42,097 nucleotides of DNA from a virus. The stretch lies in IMG/VR virus record IMGVR_UViG_3300032177_002703, positions 1-42,097 of that record. One strand, written 5' to 3'. Under the pieces are notes generated by a model. That model was not told the origin of the DNA. It did no database searches and was given only the letters and a program-made list of their open reading frames with translations. Numbering within the stretch: the first letter of the stretch is position 1; each line of letters starts with the position of its first letter. The position numbers were made by a program, and so were the translations under genes. This document shows positions 7,856 through 15,766 of this stretch, piece after piece.

Positions 7856-9622
7856 TTGATTTTGCTTGATTATAATAAAGATAATACTGTTAGAGTTTGG
7901 TCTGATTCTAATAAAAATCTATCGTTGGTTTTTAGTCCCATACTTTCAGCCAAGTTTGTGCGAAAAGGAACTTATTGGACCTGCGATGTGAGAGAACTCG
8001 ATAAACTCGTTAAAAATTTAGATTTTTTAGGATTAGAAAAAGCAGTTGATGATGAAACGATAGAACAGTTTATGAAGTATGTTGAGGAACAAAATAAGTT
8101 TAAGAGTATAAAGGAAGGAAATTGTACAGTAATATGTGAGTTCAAAACAAAACCTTTTAGAGAGCAGGTAGCCGGAATTGCATATTTGTCTGAAAGATAT
8201 AGATCAGGAATTTTTGATGAAATGGGTTTAGGGAAAACTAAACAAGTTTTAGATACTTTAAAAGTTTGGAGATCCAATGGTCAGGTAAAGAGTAATGGAG
8301 TTGTAATTTGTCCTAATACAGCAAAGTATGCTTGGGCGGAGGAGATTGGGATACACTCTGATTTTACACATTATCAAATTGGAAATGGAACAGCACAATG
8401 TAAAACAGATATTAATTATATTAAAAAGAATTCTAAAGATTTATTCGTAGTACATATAGATTGTTTAAGATATGTTGTGAATGAATTAGCAACGTTAAAT
8501 CCCGCATTTATATTTATAGATGAGTTTCATTTGTTTAAAAATGTTGGTACTGTTAGATCAACTGGGTCTTTAAGATCTCAGGCGTTATTCCAATTATTAG
8601 AGGCATGGCAGAAAAAGAATCCAAGTTTGAAGATTATAATTATGACAGGAACCCCTGTTGCAGAAAGACCTGAAGAAGCCTATGCAGTTTTAAAGATATT
8701 GATGCCGGACTTTATTTCTTCTTATAGTAGGTTTCAGAATAGATTTTGTAAATTTGAAGAGACTTATTATCCTGTTTGGAAAACATTTAAAGGCGGAAAA
8801 AAGCAGAGAGTTAGAACAAAGGTTAGAGAGGTAGTGGGTTATAAGAATTTAAGTGAATTAAAAGCTTTAATAGAGTCTGTAAGTATTAGAAGATTGAAAT
8901 CAGAAGTAGAAGATTTTCCAGAGAAAATTGAACTAAAGAAGTTTGTTGTTTTGGATGGTAATCATTCAAGAGATTATGAAATCGTCAAAAAAGCAACTAG
9001 GGAAGAGATTTTAAAATTAACAAAGTCTGGAAAACCATTTAATGTTAAGAATAGATTTATTCGACTCATGCAAGTTGTCAACAATCCTGCAGTTTTAGGA
9101 GGAGAGAATTATTCGTCTAAATATAATTTGTTAGATGAGTTGTTAGAAGAGATAATGTCAGATCCTAATGAGAAAGTTGTCCTATGGAGCATTTTCAGAA
9201 AGTCCATTGAGTTACTATATGATAGATATAATAATAAGTATGGTGTGGATTGTATATTTGGAGATGTTCCAATTGAAAAGAGAGGAGATATTATTAAGAG
9301 ATTTAAAAGTGAAGGCAAACCAAAAATATTGTTGTGCAATCCACAAGCGGCGGGGACATCATTAAATTTAGAAAGAGCTCAGACGGCTGTGTATGTGGAT
9401 ATGATGTTTTCATTAACCCAAAGGTTACAAAGTGAAGATCGAATTCATAGGAGAAGTTCAAAGGGTGTAGTTAGAATAATTTCCATAGTGGCCAAGGGCA
9501 CAGTAGATGAAGGGTTAATAGAGTTACTAAAGCAGAAGAAGGATATGAAAGATGCATTATTAACATCCGACGATATTTTAATTGAACAGAATAAAGGATT
9601 TTTATTAGAGTTTTTAAAATGA
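7856..9622 (+). CDS. SNF2-type superfamily 2 DNA helicase/ATPase
   Basis: 588 residues with the complete helicase motif set: Walker A in DEMGLGKTKQ (K127), Walker B as FIFIDEFH near 220, motif III MTGTPV, motif V GTSLNLERAQ and motif VI QRLQSEDRIHRR with its arginines. This is the SWI2/SNF2 layout used for DNA translocation and remodelling; many large phages carry one for recombination or replication restart. The start is a TTG at 7856 with AAGGAAGAG about 6 bases upstream, immediately after a duplicated fragment of the same gene. No other good start is close. Confidence 0.9.
   Translation: MILLDYNKDNTVRVWSDSNKNLSLVFSPILSAKFVRKGTYWTCDVRELDKLVKNLDFLGLEKAVDDETIEQFMKYVEEQNKFKSIKEGNCTVICEFKTKPFREQVAGIAYLSERYRSGIFDEMGLGKTKQVLDTLKVWRSNGQVKSNGVVICPNTAKYAWAEEIGIHSDFTHYQIGNGTAQCKTDINYIKKNSKDLFVVHIDCLRYVVNELATLNPAFIFIDEFHLFKNVGTVRSTGSLRSQALFQLLEAWQKKNPSLKIIIMTGTPVAERPEEAYAVLKILMPDFISSYSRFQNRFCKFEETYYPVWKTFKGGKKQRVRTKVREVVGYKNLSELKALIESVSIRRLKSEVEDFPEKIELKKFVVLDGNHSRDYEIVKKATREEILKLTKSGKPFNVKNRFIRLMQVVNNPAVLGGENYSSKYNLLDELLEEIMSDPNEKVVLWSIFRKSIELLYDRYNNKYGVDCIFGDVPIEKRGDIIKRFKSEGKPKILLCNPQAAGTSLNLERAQTAVYVDMMFSLTQRLQSEDRIHRRSSKGVVRIISIVAKGTVDEGLIELLKQKKDMKDALLTSDDILIEQNKGFLLEFLK
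9104..9171 (+). repeat. 68-bp direct repeat, copy 2 (in helicase gene)
   Basis: This is the in-frame, presumably original copy of the segment repeated at 7773-7840. It encodes ENYSSKYNLLDELLEEIMSD and three more residues in the C-terminal RecA-like domain region. Because it is functional coding sequence here and a non-coding or out-of-frame fragment there, the direction of duplication is most likely from this site to the upstream site. Confidence 0.97.
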
Positions 9623-9772
9623 AAAATAGATTGAGAAAATAAAGAGGCGTTTTTAAAATTATAATATCATAATAATTCTTTAAATCTGCTATCACCTTCT
9701 CTTGAGCCAGGTTTTTAAAAAGTATAGGATATAATATATATAAATTTAATTTAGAGTGAATTTGTTTTATTG

Positions 9773-9778
9773 TATAAT
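9773..9778 (+). promoter_or_regulatory. possible -10 element (TGTATAAT class) before cupin gene
   Basis: The gap between the helicase and cupin genes holds ATTGTATAATATTTTATTGG immediately before the ribosome site. An almost identical string (ATTGTATAATATTTTAGGAG) precedes the gene at 38738. A -35-like TTTAGA lies 17 bases upstream. Confidence is low because AT-rich sequence yields such hexamers by chance; the shared extended context is the main support. Confidence 0.35.
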
Positions 9779-9798
9779 ATTTTATTGGAGTTCTAAAA

Positions 9799-10188
9799 AT
9801 GAAAACAATTAAAGTTTGGGGAACTTGTGAAATTTTATTTAAAAATAATAATGTATATATAACTTTGCTTAATTTGATTGGGGGAACCTACTCCAGTTTG
9901 CATAGTCATAAGAATAAGTCAGATAAATTTATATTGATTTCAGGAAAAGTAAAAGTGATTACAGAGATAGGAGAGACAATTTTATTTCCTGGCCAATCAT
10001 TAATTATTGACCCGCCATTGTTACACCAATTTATAGTTGAAGAGGATTCTATTATGATTGAAATTTCTTCCACTGTATTAGATCCAGAAGATATAAACAG
10101 AGTTTTTCAGGGCGGAAAGATAGTGAATGGAAAGATGATAAGTTTAGATGATTTAAACAAACTGGCAAAGGAGAGGGGAGGGATGTAA
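9799..10188 (+). CDS. cupin-domain protein
   Basis: A 129-residue single-domain cupin. SLHSHKNKSDKFILISGKVKV is the first cupin motif (histidines in HSH), and PGQSLIIDPPLLHQF is the second with its histidine. Metal ligands are therefore partly present. The tail ILDPEDINR-like segment (STVLDPEDINR) resembles cupins linked to sugar metabolism such as sugar isomerases or sialic-acid synthase tails. The enzymatic role cannot be assigned. It begins a new transcription block after a 176-base gap and overlaps the next gene by one base. Confidence 0.75.
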   Translation: MKTIKVWGTCEILFKNNNVYITLLNLIGGTYSSLHSHKNKSDKFILISGKVKVITEIGETILFPGQSLIIDPPLLHQFIVEEDSIMIEISSTVLDPEDINRVFQGGKIVNGKMISLDDLNKLAKERGGM

Positions 10189-10457
10189 TGCCATATATAA
10201 AACAAATAGAAAGAGACAAATTTGATAAACATATAGAAGAATTATTATATGAACTTTGTAATAACGGATTATTTGAGCCCGGTCAGATGAATTATATTAT
10301 TTCAAAGTTAATTAAAGGAATTATAAAAAGGATAGGTATTAGTTACTCTCTGTGTAATAATATTACTGGAGTATTAGGGTGTGTTAAGAAAGAGTTTTAT
10401 AGAAGAACTGTAGCGCCCTATGAAGATCAGAAGATAATTGAAAATGGAGATATTTGA
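10188..10457 (+). CDS. conserved small phage/bacterial protein of unknown function
   Basis: An 89-residue protein with the layout MPYIKQIERDKFD at the start and YRRTVAPYEDQKIIENGDI at the end. I recognise this as a widespread phage and bacterial conserved hypothetical family whose hallmark is the terminal VAPYEDxKIxENGD; no function is established to my knowledge. It starts in a TAATG overlap with the cupin gene, which implies co-translation. Confidence 0.75.
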   Translation: MPYIKQIERDKFDKHIEELLYELCNNGLFEPGQMNYIISKLIKGIIKRIGISYSLCNNITGVLGCVKKEFYRRTVAPYEDQKIIENGDI

Positions 10458-10483
10458 ATTCTAATTTACAAAAAGGGGTAAAA

Positions 10484-10597
10484 ATGATTACTAAGGATTG
10501 GGAAGTTAAGATGTGCAGTATAAAAATCCACGTTTCAATTAGTAGAAATTGTAACAAATGGATTTGTTCTTTAACTATTGAGAAAATTAGAGGATGA
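10484..10597 (+). CDS. very small hypothetical protein
   Basis: A 37-codon ORF (MITKDWEVKMC at the start) with an AAAAAGGGG-type ribosome site 6-8 bases upstream, filling the gap between its neighbours. It contains three cysteines. Its stop precedes the next start by about 10 bases. No family is recognised; it is supported only by spacing and ribosome site. Confidence 0.4.
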   Translation: MITKDWEVKMCSIKIHVSISRNCNKWICSLTIEKIRG

Positions 10598-10607
10598 GGA
10601 GATGAAG

Positions 10608-10862
10608 ATGTCAGAAACTTTTGAAAAGTTACCCCAGGAAGAAAAAGAATTAATCTTTGAATGTGTTAAAAAAATAGGGGAGAGATATCAAGCGGTTTTA
10701 ACTAAGGCTGTTGAGTCGGGCGATAAAGTTTGGGTAAAGTTTGCCCTACGAGAACTTTGGTTATGCTTTGATAAGATTGAAAGTTATACCCCACAAGATA
10801 CTATGGATAACTTAATGGAAAAATTAGAAGAGATTTGTGAAGTGGAATTAAAGAAAGAATGA
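10608..10862 (+). CDS. hypothetical acidic helical protein
   Basis: About 84 residues, charged and predicted mostly helical (LPQEEKELIFECVKKIGERY near the start). I choose ATG 10608 because GAGGAG at 10596-10601 is 6 bases upstream; a TTG at 10578 would give a longer N-terminus inside the preceding small gene. No family is recognised. Confidence 0.55.
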   Translation: MSETFEKLPQEEKELIFECVKKIGERYQAVLTKAVESGDKVWVKFALRELWLCFDKIESYTPQDTMDNLMEKLEEICEVELKKE

Positions 10863-10900
10863 TATGAAGATAGGTTAGGAAAGAGGATTTATATTGTTTA

Positions 10901-11134
10901 ATGAAAAAAATAAGAATTTATCAAGCATGGTGTAAAGGATGCGGACTTTGTATTTATTTTTGCTCCAAAGAAGTTTTAGAGTTAATTGATAGTGAGAGTA
11001 TAGTTATTGATGATAATAAAAAATTGCAGTTTTTAACAGTATCATCAATTAAAGATATTAAGAGGTGTAATGGGTGTGGGATTTGTGAGATTTATTGTCC
11101 AAGTTTTGCTATAAGAATGGAGGAGAAAAAATGA
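10901..11134 (+). CDS. two-[4Fe-4S]-cluster ferredoxin-like protein
   Basis: 77 residues with two complete cluster motifs: CKGCGLCIYFC near residues 11-21 and CNGCGICEIYCP near 55-66 (CxxCxxCxxxC each). The layout resembles delta subunits of 2-oxoacid:ferredoxin oxidoreductases (CKGCGLC, then CPKEVLEL-like). Phage-encoded ferredoxins are uncommon; it could supply electrons to a radical SAM or other redox enzyme encoded nearby, but this is inference. The stop overlaps the next gene by ATGA. Confidence 0.88.
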   Translation: MKKIRIYQAWCKGCGLCIYFCSKEVLELIDSESIVIDDNKKLQFLTVSSIKDIKRCNGCGICEIYCPSFAIRMEEKK

Positions 11135-11358
11135 TAAATGAACAAATTGATAAAATTAAGACATACTTCCTGTATTTTTATTTTGGATTTGTTTTTCTTC
11201 CAGGATGTATAATAAAGGGAACCTGGGAGATAATGTATCTTATACTATCGTCGTATATTTTTGATGATCCTTGGTGGCATAAAGAAAATCTATCTTTTTT
11301 TACTGGTGTAATTGTATTTATTCTCACAATAATAATGTTAGTGAAGATACTAATATGA
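11131..11358 (+). CDS. small membrane protein
   Basis: About 75 residues. Two hydrophobic segments, roughly residues 12-44 and 53-75, flank a short acidic and tryptophan-containing loop (FDDPWWHKE). ATG 11131 follows GGAGGAG at about 11119-11125 and overlaps the ferredoxin stop. Its function is unknown; small two-helix proteins in phages may be holin-like or act in membrane takeover, but there is no lysin gene nearby to support a lysis role. Confidence 0.65.
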   Translation: MINEQIDKIKTYFLYFYFGFVFLPGCIIKGTWEIMYLILSSYIFDDPWWHKENLSFFTGVIVFILTIIMLVKILI

Positions 11359-11687
11359 GGATGTGGATGATAGATTCATCAAAGTTGTGTAATAAACATT
11401 TGTTAGGTGAGCATTTGGAATGTCATATGTTTGTGGGAGCTCTAAATAAAAGAACCTCTGTTCAAGGATTTATAAGTAATGGACTACTAGAAATACACAG
11501 TTTGAAAAATAGGCATGAAGATTTAGTAGAGGAGATGTTACATCGAGGAATGATTCATAATTCCAACCTCCCGGCATTTGAAGAAAAAGTATTGGGAAGA
11601 GTAGATGTAAATTTAAATGAAGAGATTTTAAGAACTAGATGTAAAAGATGTTTTGGAGGGAAAAATGAAACAAAGCTTTGCAAATGA
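11355..11687 (+). CDS. pyrimidine-dimer DNA glycosylase-like protein
   Basis: 110 residues starting MRMWMIDSSKLCNKHLLGEH. The N-terminal W-x5-LC-x2-HLLGEH-x2-CH pattern and later NRHEDLVEEMLHRGMIHNS match the Pyr_excise family (T4 endonuclease V/DenV relatives). Members cut the glycosidic bond at UV dimers and nick the abasic site. This is somewhat shorter than T4 DenV (about 138 residues), so activity is uncertain. The last cysteines (RTRCKRCFGG) could form a metal site. It overlaps genes on both sides. Confidence 0.7.
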   Translation: MRMWMIDSSKLCNKHLLGEHLECHMFVGALNKRTSVQGFISNGLLEIHSLKNRHEDLVEEMLHRGMIHNSNLPAFEEKVLGRVDVNLNEEILRTRCKRCFGGKNETKLCK

Positions 11688-12150
11688 AATCTTTATGACT
11701 TATGCAATTTCTAAGGCAATGGAGGGCGTTAAGATAGGCCAAACTCCATTTGGAGCATGTATTGTTAAAGATGGAAAAATTATTAGTTGTGAACATAATC
11801 AAGTTTTAATGAAAATTGATATTACAGCACATGCAGAAATTATGGCAATTAGAGAGGCCTGTAAAGTATTAGGTGATGTGGATTTGTCAGGTTGTACAAT
11901 ATATACTACTTGTGAACCATGTCCAATGTGTTTTAGTGCTTGTCATTGGGCTAGAATTGATAAGATTGTTTATGGTGCAGAGATAAAGGATGCTAAGAAA
12001 GCTGGATTTAATGAGATAGAATTATCAGCAAAACAAATGGCAAAATTTAGTAAGAAGATTAAAGTGGTTAGTTGTAAAGGACTATTGGCCAAAAGGTGTA
12101 TTAAACTTTTTGATATTTGGAATTATAATATATCACCTATTACTTATTAG
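11665..12150 (+). CDS. nucleoside/nucleobase deaminase (CDA fold, guanine-deaminase/TadA-like)
   Basis: 161 residues with the zinc-deaminase signature: H56-A-E58 and then CEPCPMC (C86, C89 as zinc ligands). The body TPFGACIVKDGKIIS and WARIDKIVYGA matches the guanine deaminase/tRNA adenosine deaminase branch rather than dCMP deaminase. I prefer ATG 11665, which follows TTGGAGGG, to the TTG at 11653. A role in nucleotide salvage during host DNA degradation is likely; deamination of guanine would link to purine or 7-deazaguanine metabolism only speculatively. Confidence 0.85.
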   Translation: MKQSFANEIFMTYAISKAMEGVKIGQTPFGACIVKDGKIISCEHNQVLMKIDITAHAEIMAIREACKVLGDVDLSGCTIYTTCEPCPMCFSACHWARIDKIVYGAEIKDAKKAGFNEIELSAKQMAKFSKKIKVVSCKGLLAKRCIKLFDIWNYNISPITY

Positions 12151-12162
12151 GAGTATAGAACA

Positions 12163-12330
12163 ATGATATGGAAATTTTTAGTTGGTGATAAGGACTCAGA
12201 TAGATTTGTTTTAGTGTCTGAGGATAGTAGTATTTTAATAATAGGAGAGTATGAATCTGATACTTGTGGGGGAGTTAAGAAAAAAATAAGTGTTTTTAGT
12301 AATTTAATGAGGAGAGAAAATAGTACATAA
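12163..12330 (+). CDS. small hypothetical protein
   Basis: A 55-residue ORF (MIWKFLVGDKDSDRF at the start) with a TTAGGAG ribosome site 8 bases upstream, beginning shortly after the deaminase stop. Beta-strand-like composition. It closes the upstream transcription block, since a strong promoter follows 14 bases after its stop. No family is recognised. Confidence 0.5.
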   Translation: MIWKFLVGDKDSDRFVLVSEDSSILIIGEYESDTCGGVKKKISVFSNLMRRENST

Positions 12331-12343
12331 TGAAATTTTTCTC

Positions 12344-12372
12344 TTGACTTGTATTTACAAACATGATATAAT
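12344..12372 (+). promoter_or_regulatory. strong sigma-70/sigma-A type promoter P1
   Basis: TTGACT (12344-12349), a 17-base spacer, then TATAAT (12367-12372) with an extended -10 TGA just before it. The segment CAAACATGATATAAT and the preceding CTCTTGACTTGT are identical in the promoters at 13512 and 24105. It drives the gene at 12409. Confidence 0.92.
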
Positions 12373-12408
12373 TATATTAAATTAAATAACAAGTAAGGAG
12401 AAAAGAAA

Positions 12409-12726
12409 ATGATTGATATTAGGGAGCAGATAGTAAATAGTTCTAAATCATTTGAATGCAAAAGTCCAAGATTACATAAGATAGCAAAGTTCATAAACAC
12501 TGTAAATACTTTGCACCAAAGGTATGAGGCTAAAATAGTCGAAGGATATTGTAACACAGATAGAAAGATAGGAAGACTAAGATGGCCTGGTAAGGGTAGA
12601 TATGGAAATAGATTGATTGTAACAAGAAAATCAGATAATAGTGTAGTAATAGATCACAATTCAGCGGAAACATATCGTCAGAATTGTGAAGTATGTGACA
12701 AAGTTGTAAAGTTGGAAGGTTTTTAA
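12409..12726 (+). CDS. hypothetical protein, first gene after promoter P1
   Basis: 105 residues, basic (many Lys/Arg), with a central RWPGKGRYGNRLIVTRK segment. AAGGAG lies about 8 bases before the start. I do not recognise it. Being first after a strong early-type promoter, and small and basic, it could be an early host-takeover or DNA/RNA-binding protein, but that is only inference from position and composition. Confidence 0.6.
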   Translation: MIDIREQIVNSSKSFECKSPRLHKIAKFINTVNTLHQRYEAKIVEGYCNTDRKIGRLRWPGKGRYGNRLIVTRKSDNSVVIDHNSAETYRQNCEVCDKVVKLEGF

Positions 12727-12751
12727 GATAAGATGAAAGGGTGGGACAGAG

Positions 12752-12904
12752 ATGGCTAAACAGAGGATATTTGAAAAGATATGGTTTTGTGAAGGATGTT
12801 TATATGAAGAGCTGTATAAGAAGGGTGATGTTTTTCGGTACTATCCTGATACAAAGCACTGTCCAAATTGCAAACTTGAAATGAAAGTTAAGAAGATAAA
12901 GTAA
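12752..12904 (+). CDS. small zinc-ribbon protein
   Basis: A 50-residue ORF with two CxxC knuckles: FCEGCLYEE near residues 12-20 and HCPNCKLEM near 36-44. This is the classic minimal zinc-ribbon layout with a basic tail (KVKKIK). The stop shares a TAATG junction with a downstream ATG. The function is unknown; such proteins often bind nucleic acid or a polymerase. Confidence 0.65.
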   Translation: MAKQRIFEKIWFCEGCLYEELYKKGDVFRYYPDTKHCPNCKLEMKVKKIK

Positions 12905-12918
12905 TGAAAAGGAGAAAA

Positions 12919-13176
12919 ATGTTTGATGATTGTAAGTATATTATGATTGATGAAACTATTCCAATTTTATTTCCTTGTACAATAGCGCATAATGTAGTAG
13001 CTAATGCTTTAGGAAGAAATAAAGTTACATCAGCAGGATTTGTGGAAATTTCTCAAGAGGCTGTAGATTGGTACTCTATAATAGAGGTGAATGTTTATGG
13101 AGGATCAGTAAGTCTTAAGTTATTCTCAAAGAAAGAAGATATATTTTTTATTAAGAAAATGTTATCTATTGATTAA
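12919..13176 (+). CDS. hypothetical protein
   Basis: About 85 residues from ATG 12919, which has AAAAGGAG 6-7 bases upstream; an alternative ATG at 12904 lies before that ribosome site and is less likely. Contains IPILFPCTIAHNVVANAL and SAGFVEI stretches. Similar short proteins occur in phages, but I cannot name the family. Confidence 0.6.
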   Translation: MFDDCKYIMIDETIPILFPCTIAHNVVANALGRNKVTSAGFVEISQEAVDWYSIIEVNVYGGSVSLKLFSKKEDIFFIKKMLSID

Positions 13177-13199
13177 TTTTAGTCTCATAGGAGAAAAAT

Positions 13200-13502
13200 A
13201 TGGAAATAATAGTTAGAGGAAGACGTTTAGGAAAAACAGAAGAACTAATAAAAGAAAGTGCAAAAACAGGATATTATATTGTTGCGATCAATCATAGATT
13301 GGCAGAAATTACTTCTAGGGCTAAAGAATTGGGGTTGAAAATTCCTTTTCCTATCACATTTTCAGAATTTCTAGATGGTAGATTCCGTGGTCTTGATATA
13401 AAAGGGTTTTTAATTGATGATGTAGATGTTTTGCTTTTACAATTATCAAGAGGTGTACCTATTGCAGCCGCGACAATAACTAGAGGAGATAAAAGTGAGT
13501 AA
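13200..13502 (+). CDS. small P-loop-like NTPase-related protein
   Basis: 100 residues beginning MEIIVRGRRLGKTEELI; GRRLGKT (residues 7-13) resembles the Walker A of phage NTPases and terminases, and FLIDDVDVLLL is Walker B-like. The fold is too short for a full helicase domain, so it may be a reduced nucleotide-binding protein. Start preceded by AGGAG. The next promoter begins 9 bases after its stop. Confidence 0.55.
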   Translation: MEIIVRGRRLGKTEELIKESAKTGYYIVAINHRLAEITSRAKELGLKIPFPITFSEFLDGRFRGLDIKGFLIDDVDVLLLQLSRGVPIAAATITRGDKSE

Positions 13503-13511
13503 ATTTTTCTC

Positions 13512-13540
13512 TTGACTTGTATCAGCAAACATGATATAAT
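13512..13540 (+). promoter_or_regulatory. strong sigma-70/sigma-A type promoter P2
   Basis: TTGACT (13512-13517), 17-base spacer, TATAAT (13535-13540) with TG extended -10. It is nearly identical to P1, including upstream TTTTTCTC and the CAAACATGATATAAT core. It drives the DNA ligase gene at 13567. Confidence 0.92.
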
Positions 13541-13566
13541 TAAAGAAATTAAGGAGTTAAAAATAG

Positions 13567-15384
13567 ATGAAAGAGTTAGCTGAAGAAATACGAAAACATA
13601 AAAAATTATATTATGAAGGAACTCCAGAAATTACTGATGAGGAATTTGATGGATTGGTTGAGAGATTGAGAGAGTTGGATCCTGAGAATGAGGTTTTGGA
13701 AGAAGTTGGGGCCCCAATTGAAAGTGATAAAAAGATTGAACATAGTCGAGTAATGGGTTCATTGGCGGTAATAAATAATGAAGAGGGTTGGTTGAAATGG
13801 TCTAAGTCGTCCTTTTTAAATGAAACTTTTATTGTCGAACCCAAGTTGGATGGTTTAACAATTGTATTAAAATATGAAAAAGGAAATTTGGTATATGGAG
13901 CAACAAGAGGAAATGGTAAGATAGGGGAACTGATTACTTTTGCACATAGAATGCAGGGTGTACCAAATAAATTGCGGGTGGCAGTGGATGTAGAAGTTAG
14001 AGGAGAGGGTGTGGTAAGAAAGGAAGAGGCAGAAAAATTGGGAGCAGCAAACCCAAGAAATCTGGCTGTGGGTTTAACGAAAAGGAAGGATGGAAACGGA
14101 ATTGAGTTGATACATTTTATTCCATTTCAACTTATAAATGGTACAGAGTTGGAAACAGAGTATGATGAGATTTGCAAATTGAAAGAACTAGGCTTTCCCG
14201 AGGTTGTTGAAACCCTACTACGTAGTAGAGATGAAGCGGCTGAAGTTTTCGCTAAGAATGAAGAAAATAGATCAAAGTTAGCTTATGATGTGGACGGCAT
14301 AGTATTTAAATATAATTCCAAAAAGATTCAAAAAAAATTAGGAGAAATAGGGTCAGATCCAAGATGGGCAATTGCTTGGAAGTACAAATCAGAAAAAGCT
14401 AAAACAAGAGTAGTTGAAATTACCCATAAAACAGGCAAAACAGGGAGAGTAGTTCCAGTATTAAAAATTAATCCAGTAAAATTAGCTGGTGCAGTTTGTG
14501 TAAATGTTACAGCAAACAATTATGGATTTATTAAAGATAATAAAATTGGAATTGGTACTGAGATAATTTTGGAGAGAGCTGGAGATGTAATTCCACATGT
14601 CGTAGAAGTAACTAAAGCTGAAGGGGAAGTAATAATTCCAGAAAGATGCACCTGTTGCAATCAAGAACTAAGATGGGAAGGGCCAAATTTGATTTGTGAT
14701 AATATTAATTGTAATCAAAGGAAATTAGCTATAATTCAGAATTGGATTTGGGGTATGGACATCGAGTGGTTTGGACCAGCGGCTCAAAAAGAATTATTTT
14801 TTAATAATTTTATAACAGATATTTCAGATATTTATGAGATCTCTGAAATGGCATATATAGAAGTGATTGGTAGTGCAATGGGCAGGAAAGTTTACAAATC
14901 AATTCAAGAGAAATCGAAAGTTGAATGGTGGAGATTTCTTATGAGTTTAGGAGTACAACATCTTGGGTCCACTGTATCAAAAGAATTAGCAAAGCGATGG
15001 AACACAGTAGATGAAATAATTGAGAACTTAGTTGGTACTGAGATTCAGGGAATGGGAATTATAAAACAGAGAATTGTAAATGAGCTTAAAATTCGGAGAG
15101 AGGAAATTTTAAGAATACTTAAACATATGCAAATTCAAGCAGAGAAAAAGATTGAAACAACAGGAAAATTAAGCGGAACTTTTTGTATCACGGGTACGCT
15201 ATCAAGACCTAGAAAAGAGATTCAAGAACTAATTGCTAAAAATGGGGGGAAAGTATTAGGTGGAGTTTGCAAAGGTTTAAATTATTTAGTGGTTGGTGAG
15301 GCGCCAGGAAGCAAACTTTCCAAGGCACAAGCATTGGGAATTAAGGTAATAAAAGAACAAGACTTATTAGAAATAATTAATTAA
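13567..15384 (+). CDS. ligA: NAD+-dependent DNA ligase
   Basis: 605 residues, slightly shorter than the bacterial enzyme (about 670). Order: domain Ia (HKKLYYEGTPEITDEEFD), the adenylation lysine K93 in EPKLDG, nucleotidyltransferase motifs (GATRGNG, VDGIVFKYN), an OB domain, a four-cysteine zinc finger (CTCC, then C and C at about 360-380), HhH repeats, and a C-terminal BRCT domain (about 530-605, SGTFCITGTLSRPRKE). It seals nicks in phage DNA using NAD+. It is headed by promoter P2. The family call is essentially certain. Confidence 0.97.
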   Translation: MKELAEEIRKHKKLYYEGTPEITDEEFDGLVERLRELDPENEVLEEVGAPIESDKKIEHSRVMGSLAVINNEEGWLKWSKSSFLNETFIVEPKLDGLTIVLKYEKGNLVYGATRGNGKIGELITFAHRMQGVPNKLRVAVDVEVRGEGVVRKEEAEKLGAANPRNLAVGLTKRKDGNGIELIHFIPFQLINGTELETEYDEICKLKELGFPEVVETLLRSRDEAAEVFAKNEENRSKLAYDVDGIVFKYNSKKIQKKLGEIGSDPRWAIAWKYKSEKAKTRVVEITHKTGKTGRVVPVLKINPVKLAGAVCVNVTANNYGFIKDNKIGIGTEIILERAGDVIPHVVEVTKAEGEVIIPERCTCCNQELRWEGPNLICDNINCNQRKLAIIQNWIWGMDIEWFGPAAQKELFFNNFITDISDIYEISEMAYIEVIGSAMGRKVYKSIQEKSKVEWWRFLMSLGVQHLGSTVSKELAKRWNTVDEIIENLVGTEIQGMGIIKQRIVNELKIRREEILRILKHMQIQAEKKIETTGKLSGTFCITGTLSRPRKEIQELIAKNGGKVLGGVCKGLNYLVVGEAPGSKLSKAQALGIKVIKEQDLLEIIN

Positions 15385-15395
15385 GGAGATAAAAA

Positions 15396-15692
15396 ATGTC
15401 GTTGTACTTAAATGATCTAACACGAGAACAAGTTAAAGAGGTGTGGAGATTAGTCATTGAATTCCCTACTTTCAAAGTGGTGGTCCTTGCAGCATATGAA
15501 AAATTTCTTGACGGTGAATATGCCTATTCCATTACCACAGATGATGGAAATAGGGGTACTATTTTAATGTCTAAGAAAGCCAAAACAGAAGTGGAAGCAC
15601 ACAAAGAATTAGACTCTTTGCGCCATCAAATGAGTATAACAATGACTCTAAATGGGGAAAAGAATCCTTCTATAATTTATTGTGATGATTAA
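15396..15692 (+). CDS. hypothetical protein next to repeat region
   Basis: 98 residues with an AAGGAG site in front, transcribed with the ligase gene. No recognised family. The last 12 codons (ending PSIIYCDD) fall within a 48-bp segment repeated immediately downstream, so the repeat array has grown from, or into, the 3' end of this gene. Confidence 0.6.
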   Translation: MSLYLNDLTREQVKEVWRLVIEFPTFKVVVLAAYEKFLDGEYAYSITTDDGNRGTILMSKKAKTEVEAHKELDSLRHQMSITMTLNGEKNPSIIYCDD

Positions 15693-15754
15693 TTTATGAG
15701 TCATTGAAAAGAATCTCTCTATAATTTATTGTAATGATTAATTTATGAGTCATT
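15658..15754 (+). repeat. 48-bp imperfect tandem duplication
   Basis: Copy 1 at 15658-15705 and copy 2 at 15707-15754 differ at three positions only. Each ends in TTTATGAGTCATT, the iteron motif. Copy 1 includes the end of the preceding gene; copy 2 is non-coding. Confidence 0.95.
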
Positions 15755-15766
15755 TTAAAAATAATG

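Noticed and set aside
9168-9365. Alternative-frame ORF inside the helicase gene
   Set aside because: Overlaps helicase motifs in the proper frame; no family match.
9702-9735. TTGAGC and TATAAT before the cupin gene as a promoter like P1-P3
   Set aside because: The spacer is 22 bases, too long for a normal sigma-70 promoter, and the shared CAAACATGA spacer is absent.
9623-9798. Terminator after the helicase gene
   Set aside because: No GC-containing hairpin followed by a T run could be found; only AT-rich sequence.
10901-11134. KorD/VorD subunit of an oxidoreductase complex
   Set aside because: The other subunits are not encoded nearby, so only a ferredoxin-like call is justified.
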